Origin: an uncultured Pelagibacteraceae bacterium
Lineage (GTDB): Bacteria; Pseudomonadota; Alphaproteobacteria; Pelagibacterales; Pelagibacteraceae
DNA length: 48,322 nt
Direction of reading: 5' to 3'
Assembly: GCA_902541515.1 (NCBI GenBank)
Contig: CACBRD010000005.1
Coordinates: 1-48,322, forward strand
The notes below the pieces were generated by a model. It was not told where the DNA came from. It made no database searches and saw only the letters and a list, made by a program, of their open reading frames with translations. This document shows positions 12,236 to 21,829 of the stretch, in pieces. Made by a program: the position numbers and the translations under genes. Positions within the stretch are counted from its first letter, which is position 1, and each line of letters begins with the position of its first letter.

Positions 12236-14057
12236 AATTGGAAAAGAAGTAATTAAAAAAGAACTTCCGTTAATACCGAAACTGCCCGGTGTTTACCGCA
12301 TGCTTAACGATAAAGGAGAAATTCTTTATGTTGGTAAAGCAAAAAATTTACCTAATAGACTTAAAAGTTACATTTCAGAAAAAAACCATATTATCAGAAC
12401 AGAAAGAATGTTATCTCAAACAAAAAAACTTGAGATTACAACTACCTCGAATGAAAGTGAGGCTTTACTGCTTGAAGCCAACTTAATTAAAAAGCACAAA
12501 CCAAAATTTAATATTTTACTAAGAGATGATAAATCTTTTCCTTTTATATTTATTGGTAATAAAGATGTCTGGCCTCAGATAAGACGACATAGAGGAAAAA
12601 AAACCAAGGAAGGTTTTTATTTTGGTCCATTCGCATCAGCTGGCTCAGCAAATTGGACTATAAAGATGATACAAAAAATTTTCCATTTAAGAGTATGCGA
12701 TGATACAGTTTTCAAAAATCGGGAACGACCATGCATTCTTTATCAAATTAAAAGGTGTTCTGGACCTTGCGTTGGATATGTCGAAAAGGAAGACTATAAT
12801 AAAACTGTTGATGATGCGATAGAATTCGTTTCAGGAAAATCAAGAAAAATTCAAAAAAGTCTTTCAGATCAAATGGAAAAAGCTAGTGAAAATTTAGATT
12901 TTGAGAAGGCTGTAATTTTGAGAGATAGAATAAAATCATTAAATATTATTCAATCTTCCCAAAGAATCAATGAAGCAAATTTAATCGAGGCCGATGTGAT
13001 TGCGGGTTATAAAGAGTCTGGAAAAACTTGTATTCAGGTTTTTTTTTATCGTTCAAAACAAAATTGGGGTAACCAGGCATTTTTTCCAAAACATGATCCA
13101 GATGAAAGTCTAAGTAACATACTTAATTCTTTTGTTTCACAATTTTATGAAAATAAAAGTGTGCCTTCTTCGATAATAATTTCCGAAGAAATAAAAGAAA
13201 AAAATCTGATAGAAAAAACTCTCTCTAAAAAAGAAGGTAAACAAGTAAATTTATCTGTTGCAAAAAAAGGGTCAAAACTGAAAGTTATCAATCAAGCAAC
13301 CAAAAATGCAAAAGAAAGTTTAAATCGAAAACTTTATGAAAGTCAGAATAATAGAGAATTATTTGACTCAGTTGCGAGTAAATTTAATCTTGAGACAAAT
13401 ATAAATTTAGTAGAGGTTTATGATAATAGCCATATTCAAGGAACAAATAGTGTCGGGGCCTTAATTGCATTCGGTGAAGAAGGTTTTATTAAGAAAAGAT
13501 ATCGAAAATTTAACATTAAATCAAAAAAGAATGAACAAGATGATTACGGAATGATGCGAGAAGTATTGAACAGAAGGTTTAAAAGAGCAATTCAAGAAAA
13601 AGACAATTATCTCTCCTTTCCTGATTTAGTAATAGTTGACGGCGGAAAAGGTCAATATTCTGTTGCAAGAGACTCTTTAAATGAATTAGGACTTCACGAA
13701 ATACCGATTATCGCGATTGCTAAGGGAAAATTTAGAAATAGCGGTAATGAAACTTTTTTTCATAATGGCAAAGAATATAAATTCAATAAAAATGACCCTA
13801 CTCTTTTCTTTCTTCAAAGAATAAGAGATGAGTCTCATCGTTTTGCAATTAGTGCTCATAGAGCAAAGAGAAAAAGAGGTATAAGTAAGTCTTTGTTAGA
13901 CCAGATTGAGGGCATTGGATCTATCAGAAAAAGAGCTTTATTAAATCATTTTGGGTCTGCTCGAGCAGTAGAGTCTGCCAGTCTAGATGAAATAAAATCA
14001 GTTGATGGTGTTGAGGAAAAAGTTGCAAAAAAGATATATAACTTCTTTCACGAATAG
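12222..14057 (+). CDS. uvrC: Excinuclease ABC subunit C
   Basis: Dual nuclease that cuts on both sides of DNA damage with UvrB. Domains in order: GIY-YIG nuclease ([23 protein letters not shown]), the Cys cluster region ([17 protein letters not shown]), UVR domain ([18 protein letters not shown]), the RNase H-like nuclease ([20 protein letters not shown]) and a C-terminal helix-hairpin-helix pair ([31 protein letters not shown]). The track starts with TTG at 12192; I prefer the ATG at 12222 ([10 protein letters not shown]), giving 611 aa and a 14-bp overlap with folB. pgsA starts five bases after its stop, so translation is probably coupled. Confidence 0.96.
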   Translation: MISSEIGKEVIKKELPLIPKLPGVYRMLNDKGEILYVGKAKNLPNRLKSYISEKNHIIRTERMLSQTKKLEITTTSNESEALLLEANLIKKHKPKFNILLRDDKSFPFIFIGNKDVWPQIRRHRGKKTKEGFYFGPFASAGSANWTIKMIQKIFHLRVCDDTVFKNRERPCILYQIKRCSGPCVGYVEKEDYNKTVDDAIEFVSGKSRKIQKSLSDQMEKASENLDFEKAVILRDRIKSLNIIQSSQRINEANLIEADVIAGYKESGKTCIQVFFYRSKQNWGNQAFFPKHDPDESLSNILNSFVSQFYENKSVPSSIIISEEIKEKNLIEKTLSKKEGKQVNLSVAKKGSKLKVINQATKNAKESLNRKLYESQNNRELFDSVASKFNLETNINLVEVYDNSHIQGTNSVGALIAFGEEGFIKKRYRKFNIKSKKNEQDDYGMMREVLNRRFKRAIQEKDNYLSFPDLVIVDGGKGQYSVARDSLNELGLHEIPIIAIAKGKFRNSGNETFFHNGKEYKFNKNDPTLFFLQRIRDESHRFAISAHRAKRKRGISKSLLDQIEGIGSIRKRALLNHFGSARAVESASLDEIKSVDGVEEKVAKKIYNFFHE

Positions 14058-14062
14058 AGATT

Positions 14063-14647
14063 ATGCTTAGAAAAATACCAAACATATTAACTGTCGGTAG
14101 AATTTTAATTGTACCCTTTTTTGTTTTAGCTTTCTATTTACCTGGATTTTACGGAGATCTAACTGCTTTAGTGTTATTTATAATTGCATCATTTACAGAT
14201 TTTTTAGATGGAATGTTGGCTAGACTACTTGGAGAAGAGTCTAAATTGGGGGAATTATTAGATCCAATAGCAGACAAAATTATTGTAGCTGCAGCTCTAA
14301 TTTTATTAGTTATGGATGGCACAATTAAAAATTATGAGGTTATTGCTGCAATTATAATTTTAACAAGAGAAATATTAATATCTGGTCTTAGGGAATTTTT
14401 AGCAAAAGGTAAAATTAAACTACCTGTATCTAATCTAGCAAAATTAAAAACAGTTTTACAAATGGTCTCAATTGGTCTTTTACTTTCTGGAGATACAGGA
14501 AATAAAATTATCAATTTTCAAGACTATAATGCTCAAACTATTGGTATAATTTTATTATGGCTATCAGCAGCTTTGACTCTGTTTACAGGTTATGAGTATA
14601 TACGAAAAGGAATAGACCACGCTATATCAGAAGACAATAAAGATTAA
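14063..14647 (+). CDS. pgsA: CDP-diacylglycerol-glycerol-3-phosphate 3-phosphatidyltransferase
   Basis: Inner-membrane enzyme that makes phosphatidylglycerol phosphate, committing CDP-diacylglycerol to PG and cardiolipin. The 194-aa protein carries the CDP-alcohol phosphotransferase signature DG-x2-AR-x8-G-x3-D-x3-D, seen from FLDGMLARLLGEE through GELLDPIADK, plus about five hydrophobic segments and an N-terminal RKIPNILTVGRIL. It directly follows uvrC, an arrangement common in Proteobacteria. Its TAA overlaps the stop codon of convergent ilvE within one TTAA tetranucleotide. Confidence 0.95.
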   Translation: MLRKIPNILTVGRILIVPFFVLAFYLPGFYGDLTALVLFIIASFTDFLDGMLARLLGEESKLGELLDPIADKIIVAAALILLVMDGTIKNYEVIAAIIILTREILISGLREFLAKGKIKLPVSNLAKLKTVLQMVSIGLLLSGDTGNKIINFQDYNAQTIGIILLWLSAALTLFTGYEYIRKGIDHAISEDNKD

Positions 14648-15525
14648 GCAGCTTTTTTCTTTTTCACCAAAGCTAAATAGCTCTCATTTAAATCAATTAT
14701 CAAATCGCAAACTTTAAATTGATAATCTGCAATAGTAGATACAGGGGTTACTTCAGCTGCAGTGCCTGTTAAAAAACATCCAACGAAATCTTTTAATTCT
14801 TCTGGTTTTATTTTTCTCTCATGTACTTTGATGTTTTTAGATTTTGCAATTTGAATCACAGTTCTTCGAGTAATTCCATCTAAAAAAGAATCTGGTATTG
14901 GAGTGTGTAGTTCACCATTTTTATCTTTGAAAAAAATATTTGCTCCAGTCGCTTCTGCGATATTATCCTCATGATCTAACATAAGTGAGTCTGTATAACC
15001 TTGCTTTTCAGCTTCGTGTTTTGAAAGGGTACAAATCATATATAATCCAGAAGCTTTTGTGTCCCAAGGAATAGTATTAGGGGCGGGTCTTCGCCAGTTA
15101 GAAATATTTAATTTAATACCTTCAACCTTAAGTTTAGGATCAAAATATGAACCCCACTCCCAAGTTGCAATTGCTACATGAATTTTTGTTTGCTGAGCTG
15201 AAATAGCCATCATTTCACTACCTCTCCAAACTACGGGTCTAACATATCCATTCTCTACTTTTTGAGTAGAAATTATTTTATTGCTTGCTTTGTTAATTTC
15301 ATCTTCGCTATATGGTATCTCAATTCCCATTCTCTTTGCTGAATAAAATAATCTTGAAGTATGTTCTTCTAATTTAAAAATTGAACCATCATACACACGT
15401 TCTCCCTCGAAAACACAGCTTGCATAATGTAATCCATGGCTGAGAACATGAACCTTAACATCAGACCAATCGACTAATTCGCCATTGTACCATATTTTAC
15501 CTGATCTTTTATCGTAGGGTATCAT
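14644..15525 (-). CDS. ilvE: Branched-chain amino acid aminotransferase
   Basis: Last step of Val/Leu/Ile synthesis, class IV PLP enzyme. In 293 aa: GKIWYNGELVDWSDVKVHVLSHGLHYASCVFEG at the N terminus (the typical HGLHYG-like segment, here with A in place of G), the PLP-lysine context WDTKASGLYM, DNIAEATGANIFF, TPIPDSFLDGITRRTV and a C-terminal FLTGTAAEVTPV. Length and motifs are complete. Expressed leftward from a good promoter-like sequence (15552-15580) shared with the divergent marR gene; the 70-bp gap between the two is one of the longer intergenic regions here. Confidence 0.95.
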   Translation of the reverse strand: MIPYDKRSGKIWYNGELVDWSDVKVHVLSHGLHYASCVFEGERVYDGSIFKLEEHTSRLFYSAKRMGIEIPYSEDEINKASNKIISTQKVENGYVRPVVWRGSEMMAISAQQTKIHVAIATWEWGSYFDPKLKVEGIKLNISNWRRPAPNTIPWDTKASGLYMICTLSKHEAEKQGYTDSLMLDHEDNIAEATGANIFFKDKNGELHTPIPDSFLDGITRRTVIQIAKSKNIKVHERKIKPEELKDFVGCFLTGTAAEVTPVSTIADYQFKVCDLIIDLNESYLALVKKKKAA

Positions 15526-15551
15526 TATGAAATAAAAAAATTCTTACTGAA

Positions 15552-15580
15552 AAAATATCTTTGTATCTGTAATATGTCAA
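15552..15580 (-). promoter_or_regulatory. Predicted sigma70 promoter for ilvE
   Basis: On the minus strand TTGACA (perfect -35; 15575-15580) is followed after exactly 17 bp by TATTTT (15552-15557). The start site would be near 15545, leaving a leader of about 20 bases before the ilvE ATG. On the plus strand TATAAC (15581-15586) abuts the -35 and could be the -10 for marR, giving a near-leaderless transcript, so the two promoters would interfere. Confidence 0.6.
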
Positions 15581-15595
15581 TATAACTTACCAATA

Positions 15596-16033
15596 ATGAA
15601 ACAACTTTTATATCTAAAAGATGATCAATTAAAAGATTTGATCGAAAAGCTTTTTATAGGTTACAGAGAAACATTTTCAGACTCAAAAAAAATATTAAAT
15701 AAGTATAAAATTGGCCTAGCGCACCAAAAAGTCATTCATTTGTTATCCATGTATGAAGGGATCACTATTTCAGAATTGCTCAAAAGACTTAAAGTTACCA
15801 AGCAAAGCCTTAATAGAGTTTTAAAAGATCTAATTAAACTAGACATAATAATTTTTAAAAAAGATGAGCAGGATACAAGAATAAAACATGTATTTCTTAA
15901 TGATAAAGGAAAAAAAATATTTAATGAAATTTTTGAAATTCAAAAAAAAAGAATTCACAGCGCGTTACTTAACTCAAGCTCAGAAGAAGTCATTAACTTT
16001 GACAACGTTTTAAAAAAAATAATTAATGGATAA
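15596..16033 (+). CDS. MarR-family transcriptional regulator, PetP-like
   Basis: A 145-aa winged-helix protein: dimerisation helices at both ends, the recognition region ITISELLKRLKVTKQSLNRVLKDLIKL (about residues 59-85), and the wing KDEQDTRIKHVFLNDKGKKIF with the conserved DxR. Its 3' end overlaps an OmpR-type response regulator by 8 bp. A MarR protein overlapping an OmpR-type regulator is the layout of petP-petR in Rhodobacter, which are needed for cytochrome bc1 expression, and petABC lies 8 kb downstream here. The ligand and targets are unknown, so the PetP link is inference. Confidence 0.85.
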   Translation: MKQLLYLKDDQLKDLIEKLFIGYRETFSDSKKILNKYKIGLAHQKVIHLLSMYEGITISELLKRLKVTKQSLNRVLKDLIKLDIIIFKKDEQDTRIKHVFLNDKGKKIFNEIFEIQKKRIHSALLNSSSEEVINFDNVLKKIING

Positions 16034-16703
16034 TTTTGTAGCTCATATTTTAGTTGTTGATGATGATGAAGGTATCAGAACTCTTGTTAAAAAATATTTA
16101 AATGAAAATAATTACCTAGTTACAACTGCAAATAGTGCAGAAGATGCTTTTGAAAAAATACAAATAATCAAATTTGATCTAATCATACTAGATATTATGA
16201 TGCCTGGAAAAAATGGCTTAGAGTTTATTAAAGAAAATCAAAAAAAATTGGATACACCTGTTATTTTATTAACTGCGAAAGGTGAAGCAAATGAGAGAGT
16301 TGAGGGTTTAGAGGTTGGTGCTGATGACTATCTTCCAAAACCTTTTGAACCTAAGGAGTTAATATTGAGAATTCAAAATATAATTCAAAAAACAAAAAAA
16401 AGTGATCAAAAACGGGTAATACAATTTGAAAATGTTAAAATCGATTTAAATAAACAACTAATAATCAAAAAAAATACAGAGTACAAAATTAATAACACAG
16501 AGAAAAAAATTTTAGAAAAAATGATTAATAATCCTGGTAAAACTTTTTCACGGGATGATATTGGTATTTTAACTGAGCTTGATAAAGAGAGATCAATAGA
16601 TGTTATTATCACAAGACTTAGAAAAAAAATTGAAATTGATCCAAAAAATCCAAAGTTTTTACAAACAATAAGAGGAGCTGGATATGTTCTATGGATTGAG
16701 TAA
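16026..16703 (+). CDS. Two-component response regulator, OmpR/PetR family
   Basis: 225 aa. Receiver domain: acidic pocket VDDD (11-14), phosphoacceptor Asp 56 in LIILDIMMPGKNG, Thr in LLTAKGE and Lys in YLPKPFEP. A C-terminal winged-helix DNA-binding domain follows (TEKKILEKMINNPGKTFSRDDI, IDVIITRLRKKIE, LQTIRGAGYVLW). Overlaps the MarR gene before it by 8 bp and the histidine kinase after it by 20 bp, so the three are one unit. Probably a global or envelope/respiratory regulator in a lineage with very few two-component systems. Confidence 0.93.
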   Translation: MDNFVAHILVVDDDEGIRTLVKKYLNENNYLVTTANSAEDAFEKIQIIKFDLIILDIMMPGKNGLEFIKENQKKLDTPVILLTAKGEANERVEGLEVGADDYLPKPFEPKELILRIQNIIQKTKKSDQKRVIQFENVKIDLNKQLIIKKNTEYKINNTEKKILEKMINNPGKTFSRDDIGILTELDKERSIDVIITRLRKKIEIDPKNPKFLQTIRGAGYVLWIE

Positions 16704-18003
16704 ATTTTTTAAAAATATACTTCCAAAAAGATTATTTTACAGAGCTTTATTAATTGTTGCTGTTCCAGTCATAGTTTTACAATTGGTAATTACTATTGTT
16801 TTTTTTGATAGCCTTTGGATCAAGACAAACAAAGGTATGACTAAAGCGTTAGTGAATGAAATTAATACTTTCATAGAAGTTTATTCTGATGAAATTTATA
16901 AAAAAGATGAAATAAAAAATGTTTTTTCAGTTTACCAGGATTTAAATATAGATTTTATAGATAATGAAAAATTTACTTATATTGTTGATGAAAGATGGTT
17001 TAGCCCAATAGATAGAACTTTAAGAAGGGAACTTAAGTCAAAGTTTGGAAATGGAAATTATTGGTTTGATACAACCTCATACAAAGAGTTAATTGATATT
17101 AGAATAAAATATCAGTCTGGGTATTTTAAGTTTTTAGTTCCAAGAGATAGAGTGACGACTTCCTCGGCTCGTATCTTTGCACTTTGGATAACAGTTCCTG
17201 CAATCATAATGATTTTAATTTCATTAATTTTTCTAAAAAATCAAACTAGACCAATAACTAATCTTGCAAAAGCAGCTGAAAAATTTGGTCGTGGAGAAGA
17301 AATTGATGAATTTAAACCTTCTGGTGCAGCAGAAATCAGACAAGCTGGTTATGAATTTGATAGAATGAGAAAAAGAATTTTAAGACATCTTAATCAAAGA
17401 TCAGAAATGTTGTCTGGCATTAGCCACGACTTAAGAACTCCTTTAACAAGAATGAAATTACAAATAGCATTTATAAAAGATAAAGAATTAAGTAAAAAAT
17501 TATCAGAAGACATTAACGAAATGGAAAAAATGCTCAATGAATATTTGCAATTTACAAGCTCGTCATACCTTGAAAAAGACGAAGAATTTAATATTAGCGA
17601 ATTAGTGGATGAAATAGTTAAAAAATACGAAAATGAAAATATATCATCCAAAATTGCACCTAGAATTTATATAAGTGGTAGAAAAAACTTAATCAAAAGA
17701 TGTGTTAATAATCTTATAGATAATGCAATTAAATACGCGGAAAAAGTAAATGTAGATATTACTAAAAGTAGTAACAACTTATTCATTAAAATTGAAGACA
17801 ACGGACCAGGTATACCTGAAGCAGAATATGATAATGTTTTCAAACCTTTTTACAAAATTGATAAAGGTCGAGCTGAAACAAAATCAAGCGTTGGACTTGG
17901 ATTATCCATAGCTTCAGACATTATCAGATCACACGGAGGAAATATTAAATTAGCTAAGTCGCCAATGGGTGGTTTAGAAGCTAAGATCTTTTTGCCTTTT
18001 TAG
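16684..18003 (+). CDS. EnvZ-type membrane sensor histidine kinase
   Basis: 439 aa: first membrane helix about 19-41, a periplasmic loop of about 120 residues rich in aromatic and charged residues, second helix about 163-184, HAMP linker 185-237, HisKA with phospho-acceptor His 248 in SGISHDLRTPLTR, and HATPase with N box NLIDNAIKYA, G1 EDNGPGI and G2 SVGLGLSIASDIIRSHGG. Full-length and intact. Partner is the preceding response regulator (20-bp overlap). Signal unknown. Its 3' end overlaps convergent ubiK by 23 bp. Confidence 0.93.
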   Translation: MFYGLSKFFKNILPKRLFYRALLIVAVPVIVLQLVITIVFFDSLWIKTNKGMTKALVNEINTFIEVYSDEIYKKDEIKNVFSVYQDLNIDFIDNEKFTYIVDERWFSPIDRTLRRELKSKFGNGNYWFDTTSYKELIDIRIKYQSGYFKFLVPRDRVTTSSARIFALWITVPAIIMILISLIFLKNQTRPITNLAKAAEKFGRGEEIDEFKPSGAAEIRQAGYEFDRMRKRILRHLNQRSEMLSGISHDLRTPLTRMKLQIAFIKDKELSKKLSEDINEMEKMLNEYLQFTSSSYLEKDEEFNISELVDEIVKKYENENISSKIAPRIYISGRKNLIKRCVNNLIDNAIKYAEKVNVDITKSSNNLFIKIEDNGPGIPEAEYDNVFKPFYKIDKGRAETKSSVGLGLSIASDIIRSHGGNIKLAKSPMGGLEAKIFLPF

Positions 18004-18232
18004 TTTTCTTTTTTTTTGTAAGTTTTAATTGATCAATTTTTTTTTCTAAATTTTCAACTCTTTTTGAAAGAACTTCAAACTCATCTTTACTTGTTAACTT
18101 CATTCTAAAAACTATTTCATCTCTTTTAGATTTTAAAATAGTCATAATTTCATTGGCTATATCTTTTGATGATACTAAGCCTTGTTCAAATAATTTAGCA
18201 AGTTTTTCAATTACAAACTTTGAGTTTTTCAT
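17981..18232 (-). CDS. ubiK: UbiK/YqiC-like BMFP-domain protein
   Basis: An 83-aa protein: an N-terminal amphipathic part (FVIEKLAKLFEQGLVSSKDIANEI), then a helix ending in a coiled coil (EFEVLSKRVENLEKKIDQL) and a Lys-rich tail. This is the pattern of the BMFP family, whose E. coli member UbiK helps aerobic ubiquinone biosynthesis by binding UbiJ and lipids; YqiC-type proteins were first described as membrane-fusogenic. It overlaps the histidine-kinase 3' end by 23 bp and diverges from lgt with a 50-bp gap. Small size keeps the call below certainty. Confidence 0.8.
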   Translation of the reverse strand: MKNSKFVIEKLAKLFEQGLVSSKDIANEIMTILKSKRDEIVFRMKLTSKDEFEVLSKRVENLEKKIDQLKLTKKKKTKKAKRS

Positions 18233-18282
18233 ATATTAATCTAATAACTTATTATAATTATAACTTATATTTAAAAATAAAA

Positions 18283-19065
18283 ATGTTCATTAATAATTTT
18301 GACCCAGTCGCATTTCAAATTTTTTCATTTGAGATTAGATGGTATTCTTTAGCTTATATTGTTGGTATTTTATTGGGGTGGTTTTTAAGTAAAAAATTTT
18401 TTATTTCTGAACTAAAAGTAAGGGAAAAATTTGACGATTATTTAACTTATCTAATTTTAGGTTTAATTATTGGTGGCAGATTAGGGTATGTTGTATTTTA
18501 TAACTTTGAATTTTATATCAATAATTTATCAGATATTTTTAAAATTTGGCAGGGTGGTATGTCATTTCATGGGGGAGTTATAGGGATCATAATTGCAAGT
18601 TACCTTTTTGCGAAAAGAAATTCACAAAGCTCATTTAGTTATTTAGATATTGTGTCTTTTGTTGCACCCATAGGTATTTTTTTTGGCAGAATAGCAAATT
18701 TTATAAATTCAGAACTTTATGGTGTCGAAACAAATGTTGCTTGGGCTGTCCAATTTGCACAAATAGATAATTTATATCGACATCCTACTCAGTTATATGA
18801 AGCATTTTTTGAGGGTATAGTTCTATTTTTAGTTCTATTATATTTCAAAAATAAGAGTTTCGCCAAAAGACATGGATTTATCTCTGGCATATTTTTAGTT
18901 TTTTACTCAATTTTTAGATTTGCAATTGAGTTTTTAAGAGTTCCTGATGACCAACTGGGCTATTTATTATTCAATTTAACTATGGGACAACTTATAAGTA
19001 TCTTTTTTTTAATAATCGGATGTTATTTATTAATCTCTAAATATGAAAACAGACAAAATAGTTAA
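18283..19065 (+). CDS. lgt: Prolipoprotein diacylglyceryl transferase
   Basis: Integral inner-membrane enzyme that moves diacylglycerol from phosphatidylglycerol to the lipobox Cys of prolipoproteins. The track start (18220) adds 21 non-conserved residues and overlaps divergent ubiK; the ATG at 18283 (MFINNFDPVAFQIF) fits the family and gives 260 aa. Motifs: GGRLGYV with the essential Arg, GGMSFHGGVIG, and the signature GRIANFINSELYG. About seven hydrophobic segments are visible. The 3' end overlaps the next gene by 23 bp. Confidence 0.96.
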   Translation: MFINNFDPVAFQIFSFEIRWYSLAYIVGILLGWFLSKKFFISELKVREKFDDYLTYLILGLIIGGRLGYVVFYNFEFYINNLSDIFKIWQGGMSFHGGVIGIIIASYLFAKRNSQSSFSYLDIVSFVAPIGIFFGRIANFINSELYGVETNVAWAVQFAQIDNLYRHPTQLYEAFFEGIVLFLVLLYFKNKSFAKRHGFISGIFLVFYSIFRFAIEFLRVPDDQLGYLLFNLTMGQLISIFFLIIGCYLLISKYENRQNS

Positions 19066-20086
19066 TTTACCCTTAGACAAGTTTATCAATATCTCTCTGT
19101 ATAATAAAAAGTCTGGGTACTATATTAAAAAAAATCCATTTGGCAAAAAAGGAGATTTTATTACAGCTCCTAATATATCAAGATTATTTTCTGAAATGAT
19201 TGCTATTTGGGTTGTAAGTTTTTGGAAAAGTATAGGGTCACCAAAAGAATTTAACGTAATCGAACTTGGAGCAGGAAATGCTGCAATGATGAAAATTCTT
19301 TTAGAAAGTTTTAAAAAGTTCCCATCGTTTTTCAAATCCTGCAGATTGGTAATTTATGAGATAAGTCCTACTTTAAAAAAAATACAAAAAAAAGAATTAT
19401 TAAATTCAGATGTAAATTGGGTAAGTGATTTAAAAAAAATTAAAAAAATTCCTAGTATATTTATTGCAAATGAGTTTTTTGATGCACTTGCAATTAAACA
19501 ATTTCAAAAAAAAGGAAATTTATGGTTTGAAAAGTTCGTTAGTTTAAACAAAAAAAAAACCTCTTTCTTGGAAAAAAAAATTAATATGAAAAATTACGAA
19601 AAAAAGATTAATTTTAAAATATCTAAAAATCAGAATTTTATAGAATATTCAGAGCTTGGTATTGATTACCTGAAACAAATTTCAAAAATTATCAAAGCAA
19701 GATCTGGAGGAATTTTGATCATAGATTATGGGTATAATGAAGATAAAATGAAAAATACTTTACAAGCATTATATAAACACGAATATTCAGATGTTTTAGC
19801 TAAAATTGGGAACTCAGATATCACGCATAATATAAATTTCCGATTATTTGAAAAAATAATAAAAAAACTGGGTGGATTAAAGCATAGTTTAACAACACAA
19901 AAAGAATTTCTTACAAAAATGGGTATCTACGAAAGAGCTGAGATGATTGCAAAAAATCAAAACTTTTTAAAAAAAGCAGATATTTATTACAGATTAAAAA
20001 GACTAACAGATGATAAACAAATGGGAAAATTGTTTAAAGTTATGTTAATAAAAAATCAAAAAAACAATTTTAATTTAGGATTTTGA
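19043..20086 (+). CDS. MidA/NDUFAF7-family SAM-dependent methyltransferase
   Basis: 347 aa of the COG1565/DUF185 family. N-terminal YNKKSGYYIKKNPFGKKGDFITAP, the SAM-binding VIELGAGNAAMMK, VIYEISPTL, IFIANEFFDALAIKQF, and GGILIIDYGYN are all typical. The eukaryotic relative NDUFAF7 dimethylates an Arg of a complex I subunit during assembly; the bacterial role is presumed similar but unproven. Overlaps lgt by 23 bp. pgeF begins one base after its stop if the CTG start is accepted. Confidence 0.88.
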   Translation: MKTDKIVNLPLDKFINISLYNKKSGYYIKKNPFGKKGDFITAPNISRLFSEMIAIWVVSFWKSIGSPKEFNVIELGAGNAAMMKILLESFKKFPSFFKSCRLVIYEISPTLKKIQKKELLNSDVNWVSDLKKIKKIPSIFIANEFFDALAIKQFQKKGNLWFEKFVSLNKKKTSFLEKKINMKNYEKKINFKISKNQNFIEYSELGIDYLKQISKIIKARSGGILIIDYGYNEDKMKNTLQALYKHEYSDVLAKIGNSDITHNINFRLFEKIIKKLGGLKHSLTTQKEFLTKMGIYERAEMIAKNQNFLKKADIYYRLKRLTDDKQMGKLFKVMLIKNQKNNFNLGF

Positions 20087-20087
20087 T

Positions 20088-20846
20088 CTGATCACCTCTC
20101 GAAAATTATTAAAAAACAAAAATATAAGTCATGGTTTTTTTAATAAAAATGGAGGTACATCAAAAGGGATATATAAAAGTCTAAATTGTGGTCCCGGTTC
20201 TCATGACAACAAAAATAATATTTTAAAAAATTTAAAGATTGTCAAAGATAAAATAGGGAAAAAAGCAAAAAATATTTATTTAGTACATCAAGTGCATAGC
20301 AATAAGTTGGTTTTTCTAAATGAAAACTCTAAATTAAAAAAAAAAATTAAAGCTGACGCAATTATAACTAATCAAAAAAAACTGCCAATAGCTGTATTGA
20401 CCGCTGATTGCGTACCAGTGTTATTATATGACTATGAAAAAAAAATTATCGCAGCTATCCATGCTGGTTGGAAAGGTGCGTATAGAGGGATAGTCAGAAA
20501 TGTTATTAATTTTATGCATAAAAAAGGATGTAATCCAAAAAATATAATTGGAGCAATTGGTCCGTCAATTACTCAAAAAAACTACGAGGTAAAAGCTGAC
20601 TTTAAAAAGAAATTTATTAAAAAACACAAAAAAAACAAAATTTTCTTTAAAAATAAAAACAAATTAGTTTATTTTGATTTACCAAATTATGTCAAATCTC
20701 AACTTAAATTACAAAAAATCAATAAAATTGATATGATCAAAATTGATACATTCGATGAAAAAAATAATTTTTTTAGTGCAAGAAGATCATTAAAATTAAA
20801 TCTAAATGATTATGGTAGAAATATTTCAATAATTATGATTAATTAA
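20088..20846 (+). CDS. pgeF: Laccase-domain purine nucleoside phosphorylase/peptidoglycan editing factor, probable CTG start
   Basis: The ORF track starts at a GTG (20292), but the same frame is open back to 20079 and encodes the conserved N-terminal block [26 protein letters not shown] and VHQVHS. Downstream are the metal-site motifs [12 protein letters not shown] and [10 protein letters not shown] and GAIGPSI. No ATG, GTG or TTG lies upstream of this block after the in-frame stop at 20076. The best start is CTG at 20088, read as (M)ITSRKLLKN, one base after the midA stop, giving 252 aa, the normal length. ATC at 20091 or a point change of an ATG are alternatives. The family acts on adenosine/inosine and affects peptidoglycan composition. 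Confidence 0.85.
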   Translation: MITSRKLLKNKNISHGFFNKNGGTSKGIYKSLNCGPGSHDNKNNILKNLKIVKDKIGKKAKNIYLVHQVHSNKLVFLNENSKLKKKIKADAIITNQKKLPIAVLTADCVPVLLYDYEKKIIAAIHAGWKGAYRGIVRNVINFMHKKGCNPKNIIGAIGPSITQKNYEVKADFKKKFIKKHKKNKIFFKNKNKLVYFDLPNYVKSQLKLQKINKIDMIKIDTFDEKNNFFSARRSLKLNLNDYGRNISIIMIN

Positions 20847-20853
20847 ACTTTTC

Positions 20854-21786
20854 ATGAAATTATTAACTGGAAATAGTAATAAAATCCTAAGTAAAAATAT
20901 CGCTAAATATTTAAAATCTAAACTTGTCAATTCTAGTATAAGAAAATTTGCAGATGGTGAAATTTACATTGAAATAAATGAAAATATAAGAGGGAATAGC
21001 ATTTTTATAATTCAATCTATTTCTTCACCAGCTAATGACAATTTAATGGAATTATTATTATGTATTGATGCTTTAAAAAGATCATCAGCAAAAAATATAA
21101 CTGCCGTAATTCCTTATTTTGGTTATGCGAGGCAAGATAGAAAAGTTGTACCAAGAACATCTATATCAGCAAAGCTTGTTTCAAATTTAATAACTCAAGC
21201 AGGGGCAGACAGAGTTGTGACAGTCGATCTCCACGCTGGTCAAATTCAAGGTTTTTTTGATATTCCTGTCGATAACCTTTTTGCAACTCCAATCTTTGCA
21301 CGACACATTAAAAAAAAGATTAAAAATAAAAATAAAATCTGTGTTGCCCCAGATGTTGGTGGTACAGAAAGAGCGAGAGCACTTGGTAAAATTTTAAACA
21401 TTGGTTTAGCTATTGTAGATAAGAGAAGACCAAAGCCTGGACAATCACAAGTAATGAATATTATTGGAGATGTAAAAGGTAAAACATGTATCTTAGTTGA
21501 TGATATAATTGACTCTGGTGGTACTATCGTCAATGCAGCTAAGGCATTAAAACAAAGAGGTGCAAAAGAGGTTTATGTTTATATTACTCATGGAGTATTG
21601 AGTGGGGACGCGGTTAAAAAAATTAAAAATTCAGTTATCAAAAATTTAGTTATTACAGACACGATAGATAACAGTGAAAAAACAAAAAATGTTAAAAACA
21701 TAGAAGTTTTACCAATTTCTGCCCTTATGGGAGAAGCTATAAAAAGAATTTCTAATTCAACATCAGTTTCAGATTTATTCAAATAA
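20854..21786 (+). CDS. prs: Ribose-phosphate pyrophosphokinase
   Basis: Makes PRPP from ribose 5-phosphate and ATP for nucleotide, His and Trp synthesis. 310 aa, typical length. Seen: [37 protein letters not shown] (catalytic flexible region), [20 protein letters not shown] with the ATP/Mg His, [17 protein letters not shown], and the PRPP loop [18 protein letters not shown]. It starts seven bases after pgeF, probably within the same plus-strand unit that begins at lgt. Confidence 0.97.
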   Translation: MKLLTGNSNKILSKNIAKYLKSKLVNSSIRKFADGEIYIEINENIRGNSIFIIQSISSPANDNLMELLLCIDALKRSSAKNITAVIPYFGYARQDRKVVPRTSISAKLVSNLITQAGADRVVTVDLHAGQIQGFFDIPVDNLFATPIFARHIKKKIKNKNKICVAPDVGGTERARALGKILNIGLAIVDKRRPKPGQSQVMNIIGDVKGKTCILVDDIIDSGGTIVNAAKALKQRGAKEVYVYITHGVLSGDAVKKIKNSVIKNLVITDTIDNSEKTKNVKNIEVLPISALMGEAIKRISNSTSVSDLFK

Positions 21787-21829
21787 TTACCTTGATTATT
21801 TATGAACATGGGTTAAAAACCTCTGTTTT

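Noticed and set aside
16406-16612. 68-aa minus-strand ORF inside the response regulator gene
   Set aside because: Opposite the conserved winged-helix domain; no sign of coding.
21810-21822. GGTT-AAA-AACC mini-hairpin before rplY
   Set aside because: A four-pair stem is too weak for a terminator or leader control and could be chance in AT-rich DNA.
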